From: Gammaproteobacteria bacterium
GTDB taxonomy: Bacteria > Pseudomonadota > Gammaproteobacteria > GCA-001735895
Length of the DNA stretch: 36,986 nt
Assembly (NCBI GenBank): GCA_003231795.1
Contig: QIJI01000050.1
Coordinates: 1-36,986, forward strand
Direction of reading: 5' to 3'
The translations under genes were made by a program, and so were the position numbers. The notes beneath the pieces are model-generated. The model saw nothing but the letters and a program-made list of their open reading frames with translations. It did no database searches and had not been told where the DNA came from. Below are positions 8,905 through 15,123 of the stretch, piece by piece; the stretch's first letter is position 1; the number at the start of each line of letters is the position of its first letter.

Positions 8905-10646
8905 AATCGCTGCTTAATCAACTCGCACGACAGGGCGACATCGACTGGCTCAGTTATTACTTTGCGCAATTCATCAGCGAGCAGGCAAATACTGATATTG
9001 ATGATTTGCTCGCGCTCAGCGCAGCTTTGGTCAGTGAAGCAAATCTCGCTGGTGACGTCTGTATCGATCTGGCTCAATTGTCGAACAAGCCATTATTCAG
9101 CAGTAGCCGCATCGACTGCGAGATTCCGCGAGGAATTGATAGCCATCAGTGGGTTGCCTATTTAGCAACCACGTCAGTTGTTGGCGACACCGCGCATCAA
9201 ACACCGCTGATCCTGGATGATCAACGACTTTACCTGCATCGATACTGGCACTACGAAAACCAGGTGGCAGCCGGTATCTATGCACGACTCTCTCCCGAAC
9301 CGGTCGACAAACAGGCATTGATGGTACAGATAGAATCCCTGTTTGCCGACGCCAGGCCCGAAGAACAGGAGCAGCAAAGCGCGGTGCTGCAAGCCGTGCA
9401 ACAACGTTTTACCGTTATTTCGGGCGGCCCCGGCACCGGCAAGACTACAACCGTGGTAAAAATCCTGGCCGCACTGCTGACGATCCAACCCGATATCCGG
9501 ATTGCGCTCGCTGCACCAACCGGAAAAGCCGCGGCCCGCATGATGGACTCGATTCAAAACCGGATCGATCAAATCAGTATCGACGCTGACAAGCGTTCGC
9601 TCATCCCGACCCGAGCCAGTACTCTGCACCGGTTGCTGGGCTATCGCCAGAGGCATTTTCAATACGGCCGGGAACATCGACTCGCCGTCGACTGCGTCAT
9701 CGTAGACGAAGCCTCTATGATAGATCTGAGCTTGATGTTTCATCTGCTGCAGGCACTACCCGACCGGGCACGACTGATTTTGCTTGGTGATCGTGATCAG
9801 CTCGCTTCGGTGTCAGCCGGAAATGTAATGGGCGATATAACCGGGCATGGACGCTCACTCGACCAGGCCAGCCCGGAACTTGCCGGTGCTATTGCCCTGC
9901 TCCGGCACAGCTATCGATTTGACGCATCCGGCGGCATCGCAAATCTGGCACAGCAGGTCAACCTTGGCGACAGCAATGCTGCTCTGTCCTTACTTGAATC
10001 CAGGGATAAATCGATTCACTGGCAGATCAGCGAAGATGAACAACTTGAGCCGAAATACCTCGACTGGATATTAAAGTCCTATCAGCCAGTGTTTGAAGCC
10101 GATTCAGTTTCCGACGCGCTACAACAATTTGATAAAACACGGGTGTTGAGCGCAATCAACTGGGGACCGCTCGGCGTAAACGAGTTGAATCAGTTGATTT
10201 CATCGAAATTGCTGGCAAAAAATCAACTGCCTGATTCCGGGAGCTTCCACGGCATGCCGATAATGGTCAACCGAAATCACTACGAACTCGGGATTTTTAA
10301 CGGCGACAGCGGAATCCTGTGGCAAACCCGCAAAGGATTGGTGGCCTGCTTTGATGACGGCAGTGGCGGAGTACGCGAGATCAGCTTAAATCGGTTATCC
10401 GACTATAGTCCGGCCTGGGTAACAACGGTACATAAGTCACAGGGCTCGGAATTCGATTCGGTGCTACTGGTGCTGCCCGGTGACGCCGAAGCCGAAGTAC
10501 TATCGCGGGAATTACTTTACACCGCAATCACCCGGGCGCGACGGGACTTCCATTTGCATGCCGGCAGATCAGTCATAACGCAAACCATCAAACGACTGAC
10601 CAAACGCGATTCCGGCCTGGCAGCGAAGCTGGGATGGTCTGATTAG
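8901..10646 (+). CDS. recD: RecBCD enzyme subunit RecD (5'-3' helicase, exodeoxyribonuclease V alpha chain)
   Basis: 581 residues (E. coli 608). SF1B helicase motifs are clear: Walker A GGPGTGKT at residues 175-182, motif Ia AAPTGKAAARM, motif II VIVDEASMID, motif III LILLGDRDQLASVSAGNV, motif V TTVHKSQGSEFDSV and motif VI LLYTAITRARRDF. The first ~150 residues form the domain that contacts RecC. RecD is the fast 5'-3' motor of RecBCD, and it also controls nuclease activity and the response to Chi. I chose the ATG at 8901 because it gives normal family length and a start like MKSLLNQL. It is the third ATG of a repeated 13-base unit and overlaps the stop of the bridging minicistron, so translation is probably coupled to recB. 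Confidence 0.95.
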   Translation: MKSLLNQLARQGDIDWLSYYFAQFISEQANTDIDDLLALSAALVSEANLAGDVCIDLAQLSNKPLFSSSRIDCEIPRGIDSHQWVAYLATTSVVGDTAHQTPLILDDQRLYLHRYWHYENQVAAGIYARLSPEPVDKQALMVQIESLFADARPEEQEQQSAVLQAVQQRFTVISGGPGTGKTTTVVKILAALLTIQPDIRIALAAPTGKAAARMMDSIQNRIDQISIDADKRSLIPTRASTLHRLLGYRQRHFQYGREHRLAVDCVIVDEASMIDLSLMFHLLQALPDRARLILLGDRDQLASVSAGNVMGDITGHGRSLDQASPELAGAIALLRHSYRFDASGGIANLAQQVNLGDSNAALSLLESRDKSIHWQISEDEQLEPKYLDWILKSYQPVFEADSVSDALQQFDKTRVLSAINWGPLGVNELNQLISSKLLAKNQLPDSGSFHGMPIMVNRNHYELGIFNGDSGILWQTRKGLVACFDDGSGGVREISLNRLSDYSPAWVTTVHKSQGSEFDSVLLVLPGDAEAEVLSRELLYTAITRARRDFHLHAGRSVITQTIKRLTKRDSGLAAKLGWSD

Positions 10647-10737
10647 CTCACTTTCAACATAGCTCTGCCTTTTCATAGTTTGGCGCCAGTATCATCTATA
10701 CTTGTATCCCCCGTTCGCTTTAAGTCCAGATACCCGT

Positions 10738-12435
10738 ATGAGTAACAGCAGTCCAGGCAAAGCACTGATCGTAGACGACGAAAAGACCAATCGGCTCATT
10801 TTAAAGTCGTTACTGAGCAAACAGGGGTATCAAACCATTGAAGCTGTCAATGGGCAGGAAGCGGTAGACCTGTTCAAAATAGAAGCTCCTAGCATCATTT
10901 TCATGGACGTAATGATGCCGGTCCTCGACGGATACGAAGCAACCCGCCAGATCAAGGCTTTGTCGGGTAGGAGGTTTGTTCCGGTTATTTTCCTGACCGC
11001 GATGAGTGACGAAGCTGCGCTGGCCCAGTGTATCGAAGCCGGCGGTGATGATTTTCTGGTTAAACCCTATGACAAAGTAATCCTGCAGAGCAAAATTCGC
11101 TCGATGCAGCGCATCGCCTCGCTCAATCATGAGGTGCAGGGAATGTACAGCATGATCCATCGCGAACAGGAAATCGCCGAATCGGTGTTCGTCAATGCCA
11201 TCCAGAGCTCGAATATCCAGAATAGCAACCTGCGGCAGGTGGTCCGACCTGCCGGTATTTTCAGTGGTGATATGGTTTTGTCAGCCTACTCCCCGACGCG
11301 GGACCTGTTTTTTCTGACGGGCGATTTTACCGGGCATGGATTGCTCGCGGCGCTTGGTGCGATGCCGGTTTCAGAAGTATTTCGCGCAATGACCGCAAAA
11401 GGTTTCAGTGCCGAGGATATTTTGGTCGGGATTAATAAAAAACTGAAATCCATGTTGCCGGTGGGCATGTTTTTTGGGGCGCAACTGGTTGTCGTTAATC
11501 ATGACCTCGAGCATGTACGGGTGTTTAACGCAGGCATGCCTGAAGTCCTGATTGTTGACGGCGAAACCAACCGGATTAAACACCGCCTTGCCTCTACCGG
11601 ATTGCCGCTAGGTGTAGAAGCCTTAATCGATCCCAGAGAAATGATCCAATACGCGCCAATTGGCTATAACGACAAAATATTGATGCACAGCGATGGCCTG
11701 ACAGAGGCCCGAAACGCGAGTGATCAGGAGTTTGGTAGCGAACGGCTTTTCAGGTCGATTTCAAGCGCACCGAAAAATCAGATATTTGATCGTATTTTTC
11801 TAGACCTGGACCAGTTTTGCGGTCAAAACACCACTCAGGCCGATGATGTCACGCTGGTTGAAATTACCTGCGTACACGAAGTATTACCCGAAATTGAAAT
11901 CCACGATTACATCAAACCGTCCAGCTATATGCTTGGCGATCGTGGCGAATGGAAGCTTTCGATGCGCTTTAACGGAGCCCGCCTGCGCGAATCCAACCCG
12001 GTCCCGATTCTGATGAACTACTTGATGGAAATGGAGGAGCTTGAGGCCGAAAGGCAGTCACTATTTACGGTTATGACCGAACTCTATGTCAATGCGCTCG
12101 ACCACGGGGTGCTCGATTTGAATTCAAGCCTGAAGTCTGATCCAACCGGGTTTGGCGACTATTTTGAAGCGCGAGAATCACGACTCGCCAGCCTCGATAG
12201 TGGTTATGTCATTTTTAATCTTTCGGTCGAGCAGGAACCCCGCCGACGAAGCATTTTGCTGCGTATCGAGGATAGTGGGCAGGGCTTTGATTTTGACAAT
12301 CATATCCCATTGCCCAATAGCGAAACCGCGCTCAGCGGTCGGGGAATACTGCTAATCAGGGATTTGTGCGAATCGCTGGAATATCATGGAAAAGGCAATA
12401 TCGCTATTGCCCGTTTCAGTTGGAGTACCAGCTAG
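10738..12435 (+). CDS. Response regulator with PP2C/SpoIIE phosphatase and HATPase (anti-sigma kinase) domains, HsbR-like
   Basis: 565 residues from the ATG at 10738. The in-frame TTG at 10702 would add 12 unlikely residues. Domains in order: a receiver (about 1-125) with acidic D13/D14, phospho-acceptor D57 in FMDVMMPVLDGYEA, T87 and K109; a linker helix; a PP2C/SpoIIE phosphatase (about 165-385) with GIFSGDMV, LTGDFTGHGLLAALGAMP, HSDGLTEA and QADDVTLVEI; and an RsbW-type GHKL ATPase (about 420-565) with N-box TELYVNALDHGVL, G1 RIEDSGQGFDF and G2 GRGILLIRDL. This is the layout of Pseudomonas HsbR and Shewanella CrsR, which switch a STAS anti-sigma antagonist (HsbA/CrsA) between phosphorylated states. 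No STAS partner, HptB or histidine kinase gene is nearby, so it is an orphan here. It starts 91 bases after recD and converges with dsbA. Confidence 0.88.
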   Translation: MSNSSPGKALIVDDEKTNRLILKSLLSKQGYQTIEAVNGQEAVDLFKIEAPSIIFMDVMMPVLDGYEATRQIKALSGRRFVPVIFLTAMSDEAALAQCIEAGGDDFLVKPYDKVILQSKIRSMQRIASLNHEVQGMYSMIHREQEIAESVFVNAIQSSNIQNSNLRQVVRPAGIFSGDMVLSAYSPTRDLFFLTGDFTGHGLLAALGAMPVSEVFRAMTAKGFSAEDILVGINKKLKSMLPVGMFFGAQLVVVNHDLEHVRVFNAGMPEVLIVDGETNRIKHRLASTGLPLGVEALIDPREMIQYAPIGYNDKILMHSDGLTEARNASDQEFGSERLFRSISSAPKNQIFDRIFLDLDQFCGQNTTQADDVTLVEITCVHEVLPEIEIHDYIKPSSYMLGDRGEWKLSMRFNGARLRESNPVPILMNYLMEMEELEAERQSLFTVMTELYVNALDHGVLDLNSSLKSDPTGFGDYFEARESRLASLDSGYVIFNLSVEQEPRRRSILLRIEDSGQGFDFDNHIPLPNSETALSGRGILLIRDLCESLEYHGKGNIAIARFSWSTS

Positions 12436-12464
12436 TGGTCGTGCAACTGTTGCCAGGCCTGTTG

Positions 12465-13094
12465 TTACTGTGCCAGTTCCTGCGCTACCAGAAAATTCAT
12501 GATATCAAGCATTCGCTGGAAACTGCCCGCCAATGACGCGGAGACCAGGTATTTGCCATTTACGATCACCGCAGGCACGCCGCTATGGCCATACCTTTTT
12601 TCCTTTTGTACATTCTTGCGAATCTGGGTTTCGACCGGAAAAGAAAAGTAGTTATCACGAAACTGTTTTTCGTCGAGACCGCGTTCGGCGACAAAAGCCG
12701 CCAGCGTATCGAGGCTGGTAAGACGTCTACGTTCTACGTGGATGGCATTGAATAATGCCTCGTGCGTTTGCTCTAGCGCGTTCATCATTTTTAGCGAATA
12801 ATATGCACGCGCATGCTCAGTCCAGCGTGGATTCAATACCGAGGGGGTTTGTTCAAACACAACTCCGGGTGGCAAATTGGCGGCAAATTTTTTCGCAAAT
12901 GGCTCGAAACGAAAGCAGTGTGGGCAGCCATACCAGAACATCTCGGTGACCACGACCTTGTCAGGTTGCGATGTTTTGACCGGGGGCGACACAAGCTCGT
13001 AATCAGCGCCCACAACAAAGGCTTCCTGTGCCTGGGCAACACCGGTGGATAACAACAGCAGCAATGAAATTCCGATAAGCCAGCGCTTGACCAT
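12465..13094 (-). CDS. dsbA: Periplasmic thiol:disulfide oxidoreductase DsbA
   Basis: 209 residues. The N-terminal signal peptide is MVKRWLIGISLLLLLSTGVAQA, with probable cleavage after QAQ/A near residue 22. The thioredoxin active site WYGCPHC has C57-P-H-C60, the exact DsbA dipeptide. The cis-proline segment is GVPAVIVNGKYL near residues 170-181. DsbA oxidises cysteines of exported proteins and is itself reoxidised by DsbB in the inner membrane. The gene follows cytochrome c4 on the same strand after a 146-base gap. A good AGGAGA lies 5 bases upstream of the ATG, and a CTGTCA/TGACAG stem (13115-13131) lies just upstream of that. The cytochrome c4-dsbA pairing near engB and polA is also seen in Pseudomonas. 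Confidence 0.95.
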   Translation of the reverse strand: MVKRWLIGISLLLLLSTGVAQAQEAFVVGADYELVSPPVKTSQPDKVVVTEMFWYGCPHCFRFEPFAKKFAANLPPGVVFEQTPSVLNPRWTEHARAYYSLKMMNALEQTHEALFNAIHVERRRLTSLDTLAAFVAERGLDEKQFRDNYFSFPVETQIRKNVQKEKRYGHSGVPAVIVNGKYLVSASLAGSFQRMLDIMNFLVAQELAQ

Positions 13095-13240
13095 TTAGTT
13101 CTCCTAAATTTAATCTGTCACCTAATGACAGCGACTAACGCAATAAGTTTAACCGTGACTATACAAAGCTTGCGGTAAATCTGCTTAATGCGTGTCGGGT
13201 CAACCCGGGGGGGCAATCAACCCTCCGCGGAAATCAATGA

Positions 13241-13849
13241 TTACGGGATACCGGCGATATAAGCCGCAACTGCCCTCATTTCCATTTCAGACATGCGTGA
13301 TGCAACATTGCGCATCATTTTGCCGTTATCGTTAGTGCGCAGTCCCTTTTTGAAGTTATTTAATTGCGTGTATATGTATTCCGGGTGTTGTCCCTTGAGT
13401 GATGGCCAGCCCGCAGGTCCATTTCCTTTTCCACTAGGCGAATGACATCCCATACAGGCAGCAACACTGGTTTCAGTAATGCCACCACGATAAATATTTT
13501 CCCCTAACCCGACTAGCTCACCATCGAATGCAACTGCTTTAGCTTGATGGCTTTCATAATAGGCGGCCAGATCCTGCATATCCTGATCGCTGAGATTGGC
13601 CACCATTCCTGCCATCACAGCATCTTCACGCCGACCTTGCTTGAAGTCGTTTAATTGTTTGTAGATATAACTACTATGCTGACCGGCAAGTGAGGGCCAG
13701 GCAGCATTGGTACTATTCCCGTCCACACCATGGCAAGAGGCGCATACAGCACTGATCGATTTACCGGGCTGTGGATCGTCGGCATTGGCGGTAAAGGCTA
13801 GCAATCCGGACAGTGCCAGTAAAACAGCTACAAATTGGCTCGCTTTCAT
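13241..13849 (-). CDS. Diheme cytochrome c4
   Basis: 202 residues from the ATG at 13849, which sits 5 bases after AGGAGA and begins a good signal peptide (MKASQFVAVLLALSGLLAFTANA). The longer frame opening at 13960 would bury the signal and was rejected. The mature protein is two homologous class I cytochrome c domains, with CASCH at residues 36-40 and CMGCH at 132-136. Methionine ligand candidates lie in DAVMAGMVANLSD and NGKMMRNVASRMSE. This length and tandem symmetry are typical of cytochrome c4, a periplasmic electron donor to terminal oxidases. The gene is divergent from engB (90 bases between starts) and upstream of dsbA. Confidence 0.93.
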   Translation of the reverse strand: MKASQFVAVLLALSGLLAFTANADDPQPGKSISAVCASCHGVDGNSTNAAWPSLAGQHSSYIYKQLNDFKQGRREDAVMAGMVANLSDQDMQDLAAYYESHQAKAVAFDGELVGLGENIYRGGITETSVAACMGCHSPSGKGNGPAGWPSLKGQHPEYIYTQLNNFKKGLRTNDNGKMMRNVASRMSEMEMRAVAAYIAGIP

Positions 13850-13939
13850 TATCTCTCCTGCGGAAATTGGGTTCGGAAATTTTGGGCGCAAATGTATATC
13901 ATACCCCAGCCGTGCGTTCAACAATATCCCCGGATTACG

Positions 13940-14530
13940 ATGACTATATCTTTCAATCAAGCCAGATTTTTCACCAGTGCATTCGAGTTATCGCAATTAC
14001 CGCCTGACGAAGGTGCTGAGATTGCCTTTGCCGGGCGCTCCAATGCCGGCAAATCGAGCGCAATCAATTGTCTCACGCGGCAGAAAAATTTGTGCAAAAC
14101 CAGCAAAACGCCTGGCAGGACACAACTGATTAATTTTTTCTCGCTGGCCGAACATGGCCACCTGGTAGATCTACCGGGTTATGGTTTCGCCAAAGTATCC
14201 AAAAAGTTAAGGAATCACTGGAACATGGTCCTGTCATCCTATTTGCTGCAGCGTGATGCGCTAAGGGGGCTGGTTATCGTGGTTGATATCCGCCGCGGAA
14301 TCAGCAATCTCGATCAGTCGTTGATCGATATGATGGGGAATCAGCTCCCGCTACACATTTTACTGACCAAATCCGACAAATTATCCCGGTCAGCAATTCT
14401 ACAGGCGGTGGATAGCGTTCAAAAGCAATTTACCTCGCCGCGGCAAACGGTATCAACCCTGTCGGCGCTCAATCGTCAGGGACTCAATTTGCTGGAGCAG
14501 ACATGCCATCAATGGCTAGTGGAAGACTGA
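13940..14530 (+). CDS. engB: Ribosome biogenesis GTPase EngB (YihA/YsxC)
   Basis: 196 residues from the ATG at 13940 (MTISFNQARFF). The frame is open further upstream, but that extension overlaps the cytochrome c4 leader and is not family-like. GTPase motifs are G1 GRSNAGKSS (32-40), G2 threonine in KTPGRTQLINFF, G3 DLPGYGFAKV, G4 TKSDKL and G5 in STLSALN. This small essential GTPase assists late assembly of the 50S subunit. The gene is convergent with polA across a 593-base gene-free stretch, an arrangement conserved in E. coli and Pseudomonas, where that gap carries a small RNA. No intrinsic terminator with a T-run follows it directly, but the palindromic repeat at 14595-14665 lies 64 bases past its stop. 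Confidence 0.95.
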   Translation: MTISFNQARFFTSAFELSQLPPDEGAEIAFAGRSNAGKSSAINCLTRQKNLCKTSKTPGRTQLINFFSLAEHGHLVDLPGYGFAKVSKKLRNHWNMVLSSYLLQRDALRGLVIVVDIRRGISNLDQSLIDMMGNQLPLHILLTKSDKLSRSAILQAVDSVQKQFTSPRQTVSTLSALNRQGLNLLEQTCHQWLVED

Positions 14531-14594
14531 CAAGGATTTTAAGACCTAGCCCGAACAATTCATAAACATGAACGTGCCCTTGCTTGTTCTTTGG

Positions 14595-14665
14595 TTTTAC
14601 AGAAAATTATCCTCAATCGACCGGATCAATAAGTCCGGCGCTCAATCGGATAATTCCCTGTAAAA
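14595..14665. repeat. 71-bp imperfect palindromic repeat, copy 1 (engB 3' side)
   Basis: The unit begins TTTTACAG and ends CTGTAAAA. Its centre is CCGGA-tcaataag-TCCGG (14621-14638), and partial inverted symmetry continues outward through AATTATCC/GGATAATT. The symmetry extends slightly beyond the ends (CTTTG at 14589 and CAAAG at 14671). Its reverse complement aligns without gaps to 33959-34029 at 61 of 71 positions. The size, palindromy and location at gene 3' ends fit a REP- or MITE-like dispersed element. The family name is unknown to me. Confidence 0.8.
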
Positions 14666-14712
14666 TCAAAGCCCGACGCAATCATCACGACAGTCTATGA
14701 ATTATCCGGGCT

Positions 14713-14741
14713 AAAAAAACCCTGGCAGAAAACTGCCAGGG
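14713..14741 (-). terminator. Intrinsic terminator of the polA-engB small RNA (also behind polA)
   Basis: On the minus strand a perfect 9-bp stem (14741-14733 pairing with 14728-14720) with a four-base TTTT loop is followed by TTTTTTT (14719-14713). It is a textbook Rho-independent terminator. On the plus strand no T-run follows the stem, so it works in the minus direction only. Confidence 0.88.
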
Positions 14742-14826
14742 ACAAACGTGTGATCCGGATGGGGTTTCCGGATCGTCGTCCGCTCATAGGAGGGAGAACG
14801 GACATAGCGCTGGGCTATAGCGCTAC
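14713..14826 (-). ncRNA. Candidate sigma-E-dependent small RNA in the Spot 42/ErsA slot between polA and engB
   Basis: Read on the minus strand, a probable transcript of about 114 nt starts near 14826. It folds into four consecutive stem-loops: TAGCGCT/AGCGCTA (14825-14805); GTCCG/CGGAC (14803-14778) with a 16-nt loop UUCUCCCUCCUAUGAG; GATCCGGA/TCCGGATC (14774-14752); and a terminator hairpin CCCTGGCAG/CTGCCAGGG followed by seven Ts. A sigma-E-like promoter sits just upstream. No protein frame explains the region. In E. coli the polA-engB gap holds spf (Spot 42), and in Pseudomonas aeruginosa it holds ErsA, an envelope-stress sRNA driven by sigma-22. Position, orientation, promoter type, size and C-rich loop all fit an ErsA-like RNA. 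Primary-sequence homology could not be tested here. Confidence 0.7.
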
Positions 14827-14830
14827 TTCA

Positions 14831-14857
14831 ATAGACACCCGATACCACTTTAAGTTC
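14831..14857 (-). promoter_or_regulatory. Putative sigma-E (RpoE/AlgU) promoter for the small RNA
   Basis: On the minus strand GAACTT (14857-14852) is followed by 16 bases and TCTAT (14835-14831). The RpoE/AlgU consensus is GAACTT-N16/17-TCtgA, so the -35 element is perfect, the spacing is right and the -10 matches in part. Initiation about 5-7 bases downstream would fall at the first base of the first RNA stem. Confidence 0.62.
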
Positions 14858-14894
14858 ATTGGAACCCGACTTACTGATGGCATCCGGTGTCGCG

Positions 14895-14931
14895 ATAAAT
14901 TAAATATGGGGTCTGACAGAGTAAAAACAAG
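14895..14931. repeat. Short REP/RAYT-like motif (GGGGTCTGACAGAGTAAAA), possible remnant
   Basis: The segment reads AATTAAATATGGGGTCTGA followed by CAGAGTAAAAACAAG. It resembles the AATTAATGGGGTCAGAGTAAAATT motif that is scattered in many gammaproteobacterial genomes and associated with REP-type elements. Only one copy is present in this window, so the call rests on recall of the motif. Confidence 0.25.
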
Positions 14932-15026
14932 ATTGTCAATAAAGCGGGGTTAGCTACTACAGTTTCTGGACTACTACTATCGGGAGAATTCTGACATTAC
15001 CTGGGCAAGGGATAATCAAAATCTCT

Positions 15027-15097
15027 CGTCATCCTCGCGCAGGCGGGGATCTTGTAATGGTGGCGTTTTAAGATCCCCCGCCTGCGCGAGGATGACG
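15027..15097. repeat. Long inverted repeat with 27/28-bp arms behind polA
   Basis: Left arm 15027-15053 and right arm 15070-15097 are perfect inverted copies except for one extra C in the right arm, separated by a 16-base loop. The arms have the CGTCATCCTCGCGCAGGCGGGG pattern (split here as CGTCATCCTCGCG and CAGGCGGGGATCTT) common to dispersed proteobacterial intergenic palindromes. A fragment, CCCGGGATGACG, follows at 15109-15120, three bases before the polA stop codon. In RNA it would be a very stable hairpin at the polA 3' end and could block 3' exonucleases. It lacks a T-run, so it is not a standard terminator. Confidence 0.8.
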
Positions 15098-15123
15098 GTG
15101 TAATTGAGCCCGGGATGACGGCG

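Noticed and set aside
10702..10737. Upstream TTG start for the response regulator
   Set aside because: It adds 12 residues ahead of a standard receiver N-terminus; the ATG at 10738 fits better.
13835..13939. Longer engB start
   Set aside because: The extension overlaps the cytochrome c4 signal-peptide region and does not resemble EngB; ATG 13940 gives the normal start.
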